A stretch of 64,000 nucleotides of DNA from the NCBI RefSeq assembly GCF_032813545.1, contig NZ_CP136520.1, positions 1,296,001 through 1,360,000 on the forward strand, in the 5' to 3' direction. The notes below the pieces were generated by a model. That model worked only from the letters and a program-made list of their open reading frames with translations. It had not been told where the DNA came from and did not search any database. A program made the translations under genes and the position numbers. This DNA comes from Nodosilinea sp. E11 (GTDB lineage Bacteria > Cyanobacteriota > Cyanobacteriia > Phormidesmidales > Phormidesmidaceae). The stretch's first letter is position 1. Every line of letters begins with the position of its first letter. This document shows, piece after piece, positions 17,984-27,886 of the stretch.

Positions 17984-18802
17984 TCAACGCTGCTCCCGGC
18001 TCCTGAGCCGAGGGCGCTTTGGCTTTGGGACCGGAGACTCTAGCCCCAGGTAGCTGGACAGCCAAAACACACACAGATAAAACGGCCCTGTGTCGAGGAG
18101 CGCCGCCACCAGCTTAAACACATAGCCGTAGCCGATAAACCGAATCAGCTGCGGCCATAGCTCCTGATCTGCTTCGAGGGGTAGCGCTCCAGCGAGAAAG
18201 TGGGTAATCAGCACGACGGCAGTGGTATCGACCAGTTGGCTAATCAGGGTAGAGCCGTTGTTGCGCAGCCACAGGTGCTTGCCGTTGGTCAACTCTTTCC
18301 AAAAGTGAAATAGGTAGACATCGACAAACTGGGCGGCCATATAGGCCATCATCGAGGCGGCCACCGCCCCAAAGGTGAGACTGCGAATTTCAAAAAACAC
18401 CGGTAGCCGCCCGGCGGCATCGCGCACCAGTTCGCCAGTAGCTGGGTCAGTGGCCTCAAACCCCGGTAGCACGCCCCCCAGCCAAACGATCAACAGCACC
18501 CACAGGTTCAGCAGCAGCCCGACCCACACCACCTGGTTGGCCCGCTGTTTGCCGTAGAGTTCTGAAATGAGGTCGGTGCAGAGAAAAGTCAGGGGATAGG
18601 GCAGCACCCCCACCGCTACGGTGACGGCAAAATCGCCCCAGGTAAACACGTTAACAAACCGGCTAATGCCGAGAATGTTGAGCATGCCCAGGGTGCCGAG
18701 AAACAGCCCAGACAGCACTAAAAACACGATCTCGCGGCGGTTTTGCAACTGCTCTGGCACTGGGCCATACACCGCCGTAGAGGCTAAGGGCTCTGTTTTC
18801 AT
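17984..18802 (-). CDS. Queuosine-precursor transporter family (YhhQ/VUT) membrane protein
   Basis: 272 residues from MKTEPL (ATG 18800-18802, preceded by AGAGAGAAA). The frame opens 17 codons earlier at 18853. About six membrane helices are present, with the family block LPYPLTFLCTDLISELYGKQ (about residues 76-95) followed by RANQVVWVGLLLN. YhhQ in E. coli imports queuosine precursors (preQ0/preQ1) for tRNA modification. Substrate in this organism is by homology only. It lies downstream of fmt on the same strand. Confidence 0.85.
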   Translation of the reverse strand: MKTEPLASTAVYGPVPEQLQNRREIVFLVLSGLFLGTLGMLNILGISRFVNVFTWGDFAVTVAVGVLPYPLTFLCTDLISELYGKQRANQVVWVGLLLNLWVLLIVWLGGVLPGFEATDPATGELVRDAAGRLPVFFEIRSLTFGAVAASMMAYMAAQFVDVYLFHFWKELTNGKHLWLRNNGSTLISQLVDTTAVVLITHFLAGALPLEADQELWPQLIRFIGYGYVFKLVAALLDTGPFYLCVFWLSSYLGLESPVPKPKRPRLRSREQR

Positions 18803-18874
18803 CGGTGAATTTCTCTCTGTGGAAAGATTGACAGATCCACCCCAGCTTACCAACAGAGTTTGGAGCGCGGCGGT

Positions 18875-19876
18875 CTAACCCAGAGATTCGTTTACCTCTA
18901 AGCGGCTGCCGTTGACAAAATCGGCCCCAGACTGGGCCTGCTTACCGCTGGGTTTGACCTGGCGCAGCAGCAATAGCCCCTCACCGGTTTGCACCACAGG
19001 CCCCTGGCCCTTAATTAGGCCCACCACGGTACCGGGGCAGCTTTGGGTGGCCTCGGTCGCCATCGTCGCCACGCCTGCTTGCAGTGCAGCTAGCTCTGGA
19101 GGCAACGCCGCCCAGTAGGGGTCGCCTAGGGGAGCCGTGGCCATGACCTTGAGGGGCTGACCGCGAAAGCTGGTAACGCAGTTGGGATAAAAGCCGCGCA
19201 CCTGATTGTGTAACGCGATCGCCGGTTTTTTCCAATCCAGCTCAAAATCTGCTTTTTGAATCAGCGGCGCATAGGTCGCCAGCGCTTCATCCTGGGGCTG
19301 AGGGCTGAGCTTACCGGATTGCAATCCGTCTAGGGTGTCTACCAGCAGATCAGCACACTGCTGAGCCAGGCCATCGGCCACCTCGACCGCTGTATCGAAT
19401 AGGCCAATGGGCAAAGATGACTTGAGCAGCATGGGGCCGGTATCCATACCCAGGTTCATCTGCATGGTGGTCATGCCGGTGACAGTATCGCCGTTGACGA
19501 TGGACCACTGAATCGGTGCAGCCCCCCGGTAGGCAGGCAAAAGCGAGCCGTGGCCATTGATGCAGCCCAGGCGGGGCAAGTCGAGAATGCGCTGGGAGAG
19601 CAGTTGCCCGTAGGCCACCACCACAAAGGCATCGGCCTGCACGGCCTCTAACGCCTCCAGGGTAGCCTGATCTTTTTTGATGCGGTGGGGTTGCAGCACC
19701 GGGCAGTTGGCGGCCACGGCCACTTGCTTGACCGGCGACGCCTCAACCTGGTTGCCCCGGCCTCGGCGGCGATCGGGCTGGGTAACCACCGCTGCCACCT
19801 CAAAGTCTGGCTCGGCCAGCAGCCGCTGGAGACTGGGTACGGCAAACTGGGGCGTCCCCAAAAATATCAGTCGCAT
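18875..19876 (-). CDS. fmt: Methionyl-tRNA formyltransferase
   Basis: 333 residues from the ATG at 19874-19876 ([20 protein letters not shown]). A longer open frame upstream overlaps the OmpA-domain gene. It transfers formyl from 10-formyl-THF to Met-tRNAi. The active-site region [17 protein letters not shown] (Asn107, His109) and Asp145 in GMDTGPML are intact. The Gly in place of the usual Val/Ile before His109 is a mild variation. The C-terminal domain starts around residue 205. The start lies 4 bases after the upstream stop, so both are in one transcript. Confidence 0.95.
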   Translation of the reverse strand: MRLIFLGTPQFAVPSLQRLLAEPDFEVAAVVTQPDRRRGRGNQVEASPVKQVAVAANCPVLQPHRIKKDQATLEALEAVQADAFVVVAYGQLLSQRILDLPRLGCINGHGSLLPAYRGAAPIQWSIVNGDTVTGMTTMQMNLGMDTGPMLLKSSLPIGLFDTAVEVADGLAQQCADLLVDTLDGLQSGKLSPQPQDEALATYAPLIQKADFELDWKKPAIALHNQVRGFYPNCVTSFRGQPLKVMATAPLGDPYWAALPPELAALQAGVATMATEATQSCPGTVVGLIKGQGPVVQTGEGLLLLRQVKPSGKQAQSGADFVNGSRLEVNESLG

Positions 19877-19880
19877 AGAT

Positions 19881-20921
19881 TCAGTTCCTGGGCACAATGC
19901 CAATTTCGACACGCTGGTTGCGCTGCTGGCTGCTGGGGGTGCTGCCCCCGGCGCTGGGTCTGGTCTGGCCATAGCCCAAGGCCACCCAACGAATGCCTTC
20001 GCCATCGAGCTCGGGGGCTAGGTGCTGCTGCACCGCCAAAGACTGCTGAAGGGTAAGCTGGCTGGCCTGGTCACCCTCAGCAAGCCCATCGGTGTGGCTA
20101 CCCACCAGCAGCGTAACGGCCCCATAACGGCGCAGGTCAGAGGCAATGCTGTCGAGCAATTGCTGACCCGCTGGGGTGAGGGTGCTGCTACCCGGCACAA
20201 ACAGCAGGGCGCTAGGTAACACAATGCGATCGCTGACTAGCGGAAAGCGCGGCTCTTGGTAGGGCGATCGCGTCCCGCTGGCCTCTGCCTCTGCCGGAGA
20301 AGGGGCTTCAGGCGGTTCGTCAGCAGCGGTGGGGCCAGGCTCGGGGCTGGTGCTCAGGCGCTGGTTGAGCTGCTGCACACGCTCTTCTAGGCTGCCGTCG
20401 GTCGAGCCTAGAGTAGTCTCTAAGGCTCCCAAACGGGCATTGAGGCTGGCCAGGTCTTGCTCTAGGCGGCTGAGGTCGTCTTGAAGGCGATCGCGATCGC
20501 CCTCGGCCGATGGTGGGTTGGGCTGGTTGGTTCCCACTGCTCCCGGCGCTTCACCGGCCTCTAGGGGGACAGACTCAAGGGCAGAGACCTGCTCACCCGC
20601 CGCCAAACTGCCGCCCCCTTGCCACCAGCGCGGCAGCTGCCGCAGCTTGCGGACCGTCTGGCTACTGTGGCGCAGGGCCACTTCTGTCAGCGGCGGGTTA
20701 GGGTTGCGTGAGGGTAAAACTTGAGCGATCAGCATCCCCGTTAGCCAACCCAGACTCACCCCTGCGCCCAAAATAAGCAGGCGCAGCAGCAGAGTCCATA
20801 GCGTGCTCACCCCACGGCCAAGGCCAGAGCCGGGCCTGGGGGGCGGGGCGGGGGCTACGGGGCGGGGAGCCGCCGGGGCGGGGTCAGGCGACAGAGGCGG
20901 CAGGTCAGGAGAATCAGCCAT
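19881..20921 (-). CDS. OmpA/MotB-domain envelope protein
   Basis: 346 residues from ATG 20919-20921 ([12 protein letters not shown]). Order: a Pro-rich cytoplasmic tail, one membrane helix (about 50-75, [20 protein letters not shown]), a coiled coil (about 155-205), an acidic linker, and an OmpA-like peptidoglycan-binding domain at the C-terminus (about 235-340: [33 protein letters not shown]). The Asp and Arg that contact diaminopimelate in this fold are present in SHTDG and NQRVE. Probably an inner-membrane anchor to peptidoglycan. Its pairing with fmt is unexpected. Confidence 0.88.
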   Translation of the reverse strand: MADSPDLPPLSPDPAPAAPRPVAPAPPPRPGSGLGRGVSTLWTLLLRLLILGAGVSLGWLTGMLIAQVLPSRNPNPPLTEVALRHSSQTVRKLRQLPRWWQGGGSLAAGEQVSALESVPLEAGEAPGAVGTNQPNPPSAEGDRDRLQDDLSRLEQDLASLNARLGALETTLGSTDGSLEERVQQLNQRLSTSPEPGPTAADEPPEAPSPAEAEASGTRSPYQEPRFPLVSDRIVLPSALLFVPGSSTLTPAGQQLLDSIASDLRRYGAVTLLVGSHTDGLAEGDQASQLTLQQSLAVQQHLAPELDGEGIRWVALGYGQTRPSAGGSTPSSQQRNQRVEIGIVPRN

Positions 20922-21020
20922 GACGCAAACGGACTCGAAACAGTAGACCAGCATCACTGGGGCAGAGACAGCGGAGCTGCTGGGAAAGACGGGTTTGGGC
21001 CAGCACTATGGAGGCCAACC

Positions 21021-22412
21021 CTATTGGGGCCAACCGTCCCAGGGGCTCACTTCCAGCACGCCCCGCTCGGTAAACACCACCTGAAAATCGGCCTGATCGG
21101 CGGTGCTATTGGCTGCGGTCACCAACCCCGGCAGCGGAGTTTCTGCTGCCATTAGACGAGCAGCAGCGTTGACCGGCTCGTAGCCCACCACCTCGCCCGA
21201 CTCGGTTAAGCGCACGCGAAACCGCAGGGCTTCGTTGGCCGATAGCGGCTCTAGCTCAGCCAAAATGCTGTCGTAGAGGGTGCTATTTAAGGCTCGAATG
21301 CGATCGCCATCAGTCACCCGATCGCCCAGAGCGGGAAGCGTTTCAGAGGTTGCAGCCGTAGCAGAGGTTGAAGCGGTTGCTGTGGGTTCCACCACCACCT
21401 CCCCGGTGGGGGTAAAGGTGGCAATAAACTGGGCTACCCGCTCTTGCACCGGCGCGGCACTAGCCACCGGCACAAAGGTAAGCTCAGGGAAAGGAGTATT
21501 TTCGACCTCCGCTAGGGCCAGGTCATTTTCGTACTTGTAACCCAAGATATCGCCGTCTTCTGAAACCACCGTGCGATAGACCAAATCGCCACTGGGGCGA
21601 GGGGCATCGGCCCAGGCAGTTTGCAGACGCGTGGTCAGGTCGGCCTGAAGCAGGGCGATCGTGGCCGCATCAGTAATCGCAGGCGCATTCTCTAGCTGGT
21701 CTAAATCACCACCTTCAGCAGCCAGCGCGGCTGGGGCATTGTTCTCACCATTGGCCCCCGGATTGGTCTCCAGGGGATTAGTACTTGATTCTGCCGGGGG
21801 CGACGACTCCGACTCTGGACGTGTGGGTTCAAACTCAGGTAGGGGCACAAAGAACAGGGCCAGACCGGCGGCGACCAAGGCCGCAGCACCTAGGGCAGCC
21901 GGGGCGGCCCGTTGGGCGATCGGTTCGGTGGGCTGCACCAGCCGCCGCGAAACCGCCTGAAACTGGGCGTTCAAGTCGGGCAAGGTCTGCGAATCGGCTA
22001 GGAGTTGGTCGACCGCTTCCATCAGGTCATAAAACTGCACCGTGCTCAGCTTGATATCGAGCGGCAGCTGAGCGTTGATATCGCTGACGGGTTCGCCCAG
22101 GGGCTGCTGCTGCACAATCAAGTGATGGTAGGGGCCTTCGCCCGGTTTCACCTCAACCATTGATGGGGGATTCCCTGCTGTTGAGGGATAGGGCACACCA
22201 CTGAGCTGCTGCTGGCCATAGCGACTGACCGCTGCCACCAGACTATCTAAAAATTCTCGTCCCCCTGTGAGGGTGGCATCAGTGGCTCCGGGCAGGTGAC
22301 ATTCAGCATTCATCAGCACAGCCAGAGGCGACAGTGGGTCGTTGGCGTCGGTGCTTAATCCCTCCAAAATGAGGTTGCAATGGGGCAAGGTATATTGCCG
22401 TTGAACGGTCAT
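21021..22412 (-). CDS. DUF4335 domain protein
   Basis: 463 residues. The N-terminal DUF4335 region (about 1-165, starting MTVQRQYTLPHCNLILEGLS) is cyanobacteria-specific. A membrane helix at about 171-190 (ALGAAALVAAGLALFF) precedes a Pro/Ser-rich linker and a duplicated beta-rich region (LQTAWADAPRPSGDLVYRTVV and LYDSILAELEPLSANEALRF). Its start overlaps the DUF3038 stop as ATGA, which suggests translational coupling. Function unknown. Confidence 0.85.
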   Translation of the reverse strand: MTVQRQYTLPHCNLILEGLSTDANDPLSPLAVLMNAECHLPGATDATLTGGREFLDSLVAAVSRYGQQQLSGVPYPSTAGNPPSMVEVKPGEGPYHHLIVQQQPLGEPVSDINAQLPLDIKLSTVQFYDLMEAVDQLLADSQTLPDLNAQFQAVSRRLVQPTEPIAQRAAPAALGAAALVAAGLALFFVPLPEFEPTRPESESSPPAESSTNPLETNPGANGENNAPAALAAEGGDLDQLENAPAITDAATIALLQADLTTRLQTAWADAPRPSGDLVYRTVVSEDGDILGYKYENDLALAEVENTPFPELTFVPVASAAPVQERVAQFIATFTPTGEVVVEPTATASTSATAATSETLPALGDRVTDGDRIRALNSTLYDSILAELEPLSANEALRFRVRLTESGEVVGYEPVNAAARLMAAETPLPGLVTAANSTADQADFQVVFTERGVLEVSPWDGWPQ

Positions 22413-23014
22413 GATACTTCTCCGTCAAACAGGCTACTCCACAGGCGCTGGGGGCCAAGCACCCCAGAGCACAGCAGCAGTTGATGCAATAGCTGAATGG
22501 CCAGCTCATCAAGTTTTTCGTCAGAGCTGTAGGCAATCACCCCAGCCCGACGGGGGTTCATGCGGGCGCGAAAGTGGCTACGAAAGCGGATCAGGTAATC
22601 GGCTAAACGAAAGTGGTGGTCGGGCGACAGCTGTTTGTCGGTGAGCTGTTGGTAGCCCAGCAGCAGTTGCCGCACCAGCACCGTCAACCGTCGCGCCAGG
22701 GTGCAAATGATGATCACGAGGGCTTTAGCCTCTTCGAGGTCTAGGGGGCGACGCTGACTGTAACGGCGCATAGGATTGGTGCCTCGCAGCAGCCACAGAT
22801 GCACACGCCCCCGGACCAACCCGTTGAGGCCTAGGTCGTGGGCTGTGGTCAGCATGGCTTCACCGCCAACCAAGTCAAGGGCTTCAATGGCCAGCAACAG
22901 CAGGTCAAGCTGAATGCGCGCCCGACGAGGGCATTCATCGCTGGGCAGCCCTGGGTTGGCAAGGGTGTCGAGCACTAGGGGCGGCTGGGGAGCGGGCGGG
23001 CTATCTACTGGCAT
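22409..23014 (-). CDS. DUF3038 domain protein
   Basis: 201 residues, all-helical and Leu/Arg-rich (LDLLLLAIEALDLVGGEAML, LVIIICTLARRLTVLVRQLL). It has the length and order of DUF3038, a cyanobacterial family found next to DUF4335. The 4-base overlap with the downstream gene supports one operon. Function unknown. Confidence 0.85.
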   Translation of the reverse strand: MPVDSPPAPQPPLVLDTLANPGLPSDECPRRARIQLDLLLLAIEALDLVGGEAMLTTAHDLGLNGLVRGRVHLWLLRGTNPMRRYSQRRPLDLEEAKALVIIICTLARRLTVLVRQLLLGYQQLTDKQLSPDHHFRLADYLIRFRSHFRARMNPRRAGVIAYSSDEKLDELAIQLLHQLLLCSGVLGPQRLWSSLFDGEVS

Positions 23015-23244
23015 TCAGCTCTGGGGTTAATACGAACAGCATTCTATCAAAACACAGTTACCGCCTGCCTGTCCGGAGAAATTGCCGAACCACAGCGTGC
23101 GGGATAGGCGTTGAGAGTTCTAGCCAGGGAAGCTAGGGTTAGGGCTTTAGCAGCCAGGTAAACGTTGAGGAAATGGGGTTATCCCCATGGCTTGTACTTT
23201 GCCCTAATTACCAACAGCCCTATCACCGGCAGAAGAAGGCAGAT

Positions 23245-25872
23245 CTAGTTGGCGTCGGCTAGCTTGCTCATGCCCTGCACAAACCATTTGCCATCTTGGC
23301 GCACCAGGTCATACTGCATTCTCAAGGTGTCATTGTAGGCGGCGCTGGTGTTTTCGACTCCAAATTCAAACAGCCGGGCCTGCTCAGACACCAGGGCAAT
23401 GGCCTGGAGCTGGTCAGCGGTGGGGTCGTCAGGGCTAACCGACTCGATTTCAACGGTGTGCTCATACTCCCAGTACCAGCTCTCGGCAGCAGCAGCATCG
23501 GCCCGGCGACGCCACTGGGTCAGCACCGGCTCTAACAAAATATCGTCAAGGCGATCGCCCTGGTAGCTTTCGCCCAAGGCTCCGCGCTTGATCTCCAACC
23601 ATTCGTTGATCACGCGGCCCGCCATGTCGTTAACCCCAATTTCGGTGGGAGCGGGTGGGGCATCAGGAATCTCAAAAGCAGGCTGATCGAGGCGGATAGC
23701 CAAGGGCTGACCCGAAATGCGAGGACCACTAAAAACACCGGCGACCCAACCTAGGGCGCGCATGGTGCCAAACCCCAAAATTCCTACGCCTACTATGCCA
23801 GCCAATCCCACTAAGGCCAGCCGCCCCCAGCGGGGCGCAGCGGGGCGATCGCGGCGAAGCTCAGCATTTTCGGACGAGAACGCCTGTCCTGGGGCTAGCG
23901 TTCCAGGGTCTGAGGCAGAAGCACGCCGCTCCCGAGGCGCCGCTGCTCTGTCTGATGGCTTAGGGGCTCCCCGCTTAGAGACTTCACGCTTAGAGACCTC
24001 GCGCTTGAGAGCCCCGCGCTTGGGAGCCTCGCGCTTGGAGTCAGCATCACGAGCTATGCCCGCCCCGGCCATCTTACCTTCGGGCGAGAGTTGGGCCACC
24101 CGCTCGGCCACCGATAGATTTTCGTCGTGTAGCGCGGCACGACGAAAATCGGGGGGAGTGGGATCAGCTTGCTCATCTTGTAGAGCTGCCGGCCCTAGGC
24201 GACCGTTGCCGTTGCCGTTGTGGCTTGGGGCAGCATCGGCAGAGGAGGTATAGCCATTCCCGTTATAGCCATTGCTGCCATTGCCATAGGAGGCCTTAGA
24301 ACGCTGATTGGGACCCTCATCCCGACGGGAGGCAGGAGGAGAGGGCATAGTGGGTGCACCAATGGGCAACGACCCCTCAATAGTCGGCACCTGAGCGCTG
24401 GAATACTGGGTGCCGGAATACTGAGGGCCTAAGTACTGGCCGTCTGCATAGCGAGTCTCTGAGTACTGGTCATCTGAATAGTGAACGTTAGCGTATTGAT
24501 CTGTCCCTGGTGGGGCGGTAGCAGTGGCCGGAAACTGGGGTGAGCGGGCCTCCGTCGGGCCAGTGGGCATGGTTTCGAGGTAGGCCTGCACTTGGGCGTC
24601 GGCAAAGTAGTCCTTGAGGGTGGCCTCCTGGTTTTTGAAGTCGCGAAAGTGGGGAAATAGCTCGTCCTTCAGCCAGCGCTCGGCATAGAGGCACAACCCC
24701 GGCAGTAGGTCGGGCGACTGGCGAGAGTGCTCGCGGATGTACGCCAGAGGTTCGTACTCCTGGCTCATTTCCAAGGCGCGGTTGGCCTCCTCAGTTTGGC
24801 CTAAGAGCAGGGCACACACCGCCTGCTCTAGGTGCACATCCTGCTGGGCACCGAGGCGGAGCAACAGCTGTTTGGCGCGGCGCACCAAGGCGGGCTGGTG
24901 GCGGGCAAAGCCCCGCGCTAGCAGCGCATAGACCGTTAGGTAGGTGGCCACCGGAGAGGGCCGACGAGCTTCGTGCTCAAACAGCTCCTGCTGTTCAGAG
25001 GCAGTGAGGTAGTCGCGCAGCTGCTGAATAAACCGCAAAAAGTCATCGATCGCAAGCCCAGAGAGATCGTCTTCAGTACCCTCAATGCCGCCCCGGTCCT
25101 CAAGCATGGCCTTGAGCAGCTTAATGCCCTGGCGGCGTTCGCGAGTTTGGTCGAGGGGACGAGCCAGCAGTTCTAGGACACGGTAAGGGCGCAGCTTATA
25201 CAGTTCGGTTTGAATTTCGGCCCGCAGATTGGGAAAATGGTTGCCACGGGCCAGCAGTTCATGGCCGGTTTGGAGCGATTCGGCGGCAACTTCGTACTGG
25301 CGCTGCTGCCACTGCTCGCGCCCTAGTTCTAGACAGGCCAGGGCCAGGGTGAGCACTACGTCAGCTTGAGCGGAGTCCGGGGGGGGCATACCCCCATCGG
25401 CACTGGCATAGGGGTTGCTGAGCTGAGGTTGCCCCAGCTGAAGCACCTGCTCGTATTCTCCTAATTCGAGCAGCAGCAGCAAGGCCCCAACCAGTTGATC
25501 GCTCTCAATCTCAATTTTTGAGCTTTGAGCTTCGCTACCGCCGGGTTCGGTGGCCAGCGACCGGAGCGCGGCCTCCCCCAAATCGGCGCTCACCTCCAGG
25601 CCCGAATTCCGTGCTTCTAGCAACGGCTCGGGGGCCATATCGACGGTGTAGGCGCTGGCGAGAAACTTACTGTCGTAGTCGCGGCGGCGATCGGGGTTAG
25701 ATAAAACGCTGTAAGCATCATCGATGAGCTGCTTACGAGCCTCAATGGCGGCGGTAGAGAATTCGCGCCGGGGCAGCTGCAAGCCCCGATCGCGGTGGGC
25801 CTGCTTTAGCTGGTCAGCGGTCGCCTGAATGGGCAACCCCAGAATTCGGTAGTAGTCTAACGGAATTTGCAC
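23245..25872 (-). CDS. ftn2: DnaJ-like cell division protein Ftn2/ZipN (ARC6 orthologue)
   Basis: 875 residues. A J-like domain (about 1-70, DYYRILGLPIQATADQLKQAHRDR) lacks the HPD tripeptide, as in Ftn2/ARC6, so it is not an active Hsp70 cochaperone. A helical repeat region (about 90-430), a long low-complexity linker rich in Tyr/Gln/Gly then Lys/Arg (about 440-690), one membrane helix (about 697-720) and a C-terminal ARC6-type IMS domain (about 755-870) follow. Ftn2 tethers FtsZ to the membrane at the division site. Repeated KREVSKREVSKRGAPK-like units mark the linker as disordered. Confidence 0.92.
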   Translation of the reverse strand: MQIPLDYYRILGLPIQATADQLKQAHRDRGLQLPRREFSTAAIEARKQLIDDAYSVLSNPDRRRDYDSKFLASAYTVDMAPEPLLEARNSGLEVSADLGEAALRSLATEPGGSEAQSSKIEIESDQLVGALLLLLELGEYEQVLQLGQPQLSNPYASADGGMPPPDSAQADVVLTLALACLELGREQWQQRQYEVAAESLQTGHELLARGNHFPNLRAEIQTELYKLRPYRVLELLARPLDQTRERRQGIKLLKAMLEDRGGIEGTEDDLSGLAIDDFLRFIQQLRDYLTASEQQELFEHEARRPSPVATYLTVYALLARGFARHQPALVRRAKQLLLRLGAQQDVHLEQAVCALLLGQTEEANRALEMSQEYEPLAYIREHSRQSPDLLPGLCLYAERWLKDELFPHFRDFKNQEATLKDYFADAQVQAYLETMPTGPTEARSPQFPATATAPPGTDQYANVHYSDDQYSETRYADGQYLGPQYSGTQYSSAQVPTIEGSLPIGAPTMPSPPASRRDEGPNQRSKASYGNGSNGYNGNGYTSSADAAPSHNGNGNGRLGPAALQDEQADPTPPDFRRAALHDENLSVAERVAQLSPEGKMAGAGIARDADSKREAPKRGALKREVSKREVSKRGAPKPSDRAAAPRERRASASDPGTLAPGQAFSSENAELRRDRPAAPRWGRLALVGLAGIVGVGILGFGTMRALGWVAGVFSGPRISGQPLAIRLDQPAFEIPDAPPAPTEIGVNDMAGRVINEWLEIKRGALGESYQGDRLDDILLEPVLTQWRRRADAAAAESWYWEYEHTVEIESVSPDDPTADQLQAIALVSEQARLFEFGVENTSAAYNDTLRMQYDLVRQDGKWFVQGMSKLADAN

Positions 25873-26652
25873 AGCTCACATCCCCAACGGCGAATTCACT
25901 CGAAATGGTATCCAAAAAGATTTGTTGCGGACTGCTCAACCCATTGAACTTTTAATAACTGCAACCTTAGAGCACCCGCTGTCTTCAAGCGCTTTTGCCC
26001 TAACCAGTCGTTGCCCCCAACCTTTGTCCCCAACCACTGTGCCACCTCCCTGGTCGCCTTTAGCCCTGTTCACCCTATACGTCGTGTTTAACCCTGACAT
26101 TTGCTTAGCTGTGCCACCGGCAATAGCCCCAGGCTCCGAGGCCTTGGGTAAATAGCTACACCCTATCGCGTTTGCCCCAAAATCAGAGCAAAGGTGAAGT
26201 TTATAACACATGCCCGCCGCCACTGCCAGAGGTAATCCCGCCCTTGACTAGCTACGGGAACCTCCCTGAGGGCCACATCCAGCTTTACCAGGGCCTTTAG
26301 ACGGTTACAGCGCCCCGCCAACAACAGCAATCTTTCGAAACGTCGCTCTAAGAAAAATGGAAAATGCCCATTCAGCGCAATGCAAAGATTGAGTCAAGAT
26401 CGGGCCGGTGCTGGCGGCCCATGATTGATGTTTCTCCCCGTAGGCTATCCATAATCGATCGCATAAAAGTACGGCTCCTTAATATGGGACCTAGGGGACC
26501 GGAGTATGCTTATCCCACCGCTATGCCGAACACCGTTGCGAAGCAACCCACTCGGTATGATGGAGAGCGTATCTGCCTCGGCCCCTGCCCAGCGGGGATA
26601 CTTTTCGGTATAGTCAAATGTTGGACATCGCGGCGTAGGACCCAGCAAACCC
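25873..26652. other. Divergent intergenic region, 780 bp
   Basis: It lies between ftn2 and pdhA and holds their promoters. TATAGT (26609-26614) about 40 bases before pdhA could be a -10. I see no convincing -35. Open frames here (for example 25936-26223 minus, 26364-26714 plus) lack start signals and recognisable products. Its length is unusual for this gene-dense window, and a small RNA cannot be excluded. Confidence 0.4.
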
Positions 26653-27681
26653 ATGGTTCAAGAACGGACATTGCCCCAATTTCAGGCTCCAGCGGCCCAA
26701 ATTACTGCGGATGAGGGTCTGGTGCTCTACGAAGACATGATTCTAGGGCGCTATTTCGAGGATAAGTGCGCCGAGATGTACTACCGGGGCAAAATGTTTG
26801 GGTTTGTACACCTCTATAACGGTCAGGAAGCGGTTTCGACTGGGGTAATCAAGGCCCTGCGCTCCGACGACTATGTGTGCAGTACCTACCGTGACCACGT
26901 GCATGCGCTCAGTGCCGGGGTGCCCGCGCAGAATGTCATGGCGGAGCTGTTTGGCAAAGAGACCGGCTGTAGCCGGGGGCGGGGTGGCTCCATGCACCTA
27001 TTTTCTAGTGAGCACAACCTCCTAGGGGGGTTCGCATTCATTGGCGAAGGGATTCCTGTGGCGCTGGGAGCTGCATTTCAGTCGCGCTACCGCAAAGATG
27101 CCCTGAAGGACCCCAGTGCCGACCAGGTAACCGCCTGCTTCTTTGGTGATGGCACCACCAACAACGGTCAGTTCTTTGAGTGCCTAAACATGGCCGCCCT
27201 GTGGAAGCTACCGATCTTATTTGTGGTGGAAAACAACAAGTGGGCGATCGGCATGGCCCATGAGCGGGCCACCTCCCAGCCCGAAATTTACAAAAAGGCG
27301 GCGGTGTTTGGTATGCCTGGGGTTGAAGTCGACGGCATGGATGTGATGGCGGTACGCGCCGTAGCCCAGGAAGCTGTAGCCCGAGCCCGAGCCGGAGAAG
27401 GTCCTACCCTGATCGAGGCCCTCACCTACCGCTTTAGAGGCCACAGTTTGGCTGACCCTGACGAGCTGCGATCGAAAGCCGAAAAAGAAGCTTGGCTAGC
27501 CCGTGACCCGATCAAGCGGTTTGAGGCTTACCTGCTTGAACACAGCCTGGTCGACGAGGGGGCACTGAAGGAAATTCGCGATCGCATCCAAACCCGCATC
27601 GACGACGCCCTCACCTTTGCTGAAGACAGCCCCGAGCCCAGCCCCGACGATCTCTATAAATATATCTTCGCTGAGGATTGA
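26653..27681 (+). CDS. pdhA: Pyruvate dehydrogenase E1 component, alpha subunit
   Basis: 342 residues. It is the thiamine-pyrophosphate-dependent decarboxylase subunit of the pyruvate dehydrogenase complex, making acetyl-CoA. The TPP motif [14 protein letters not shown] (about 162-175), the [20 protein letters not shown] block near the N-terminus and the phosphorylation-loop region [15 protein letters not shown] are typical of the plastid/cyanobacterial type. pdhB follows on the same strand after 203 bases that contain a dispersed repeat and a C-rich array. Confidence 0.96.
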   Translation: MVQERTLPQFQAPAAQITADEGLVLYEDMILGRYFEDKCAEMYYRGKMFGFVHLYNGQEAVSTGVIKALRSDDYVCSTYRDHVHALSAGVPAQNVMAELFGKETGCSRGRGGSMHLFSSEHNLLGGFAFIGEGIPVALGAAFQSRYRKDALKDPSADQVTACFFGDGTTNNGQFFECLNMAALWKLPILFVVENNKWAIGMAHERATSQPEIYKKAAVFGMPGVEVDGMDVMAVRAVAQEAVARARAGEGPTLIEALTYRFRGHSLADPDELRSKAEKEAWLARDPIKRFEAYLLEHSLVDEGALKEIRDRIQTRIDDALTFAEDSPEPSPDDLYKYIFAED

Positions 27682-27724
27682 TCGACCTAGCACCAGGGTA
27701 TTTCCCTGAAAACTGGCCGATGCC

Positions 27725-27751
27725 GTGGTGGGCAGTGCCCACCCTACAGTC
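27725..27751. repeat. Dispersed repeat GTGGGCANTGCCCAC, copy 1
   Basis: GTGGTGGGCAGTGCCCACCCTACAG is represented here by the palindrome GGTGGGCAGTGCCCACC. The reverse complement matches the copy at 28875-28900 after pdhB, so the two sit in inverted orientation around that gene. Confidence 0.7.
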
Positions 27752-27835
27752 CTTGGAAACGGTGCATTGCGGCTTGCTGTGAGCTTGAGAGCCGCCTAAG
27801 TTATCTGGCCGCGAATGCACCCTACCGGATGCTTG

Positions 27836-27886
27836 CCCATCCACCCGCCCACCCATCCACTCATTTACCCACCCACATCCACCCAT
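27836..27886 (+). repeat. CCACCCAT-type C-rich array ending at the pdhB start
   Basis: Units CCATCCACC, CGCCCACCCATCCACTC, TACCCACCC and CATCCACCC run up to and into the ATG of pdhB. No Shine-Dalgarno is present. It is the same unit and orientation as the array before the GTPase gene at 3046. Confidence 0.75.

Noticed and set aside
19877-20005. 43-codon N-terminal extension of Fmt
   Set aside because: Antisense-frame read of the OmpA-domain gene. Fmt proteins begin at [10 protein letters not shown].
25936-26223. 95-codon open frame on the minus strand
   Set aside because: No ribosome-binding site, no domain, and an equally long frame on the opposite strand. Likely random.
26364-26714. 116-codon open frame before pdhA
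   Set aside because: It overlaps the pdhA start in another frame, has no start signal and no recognisable product.
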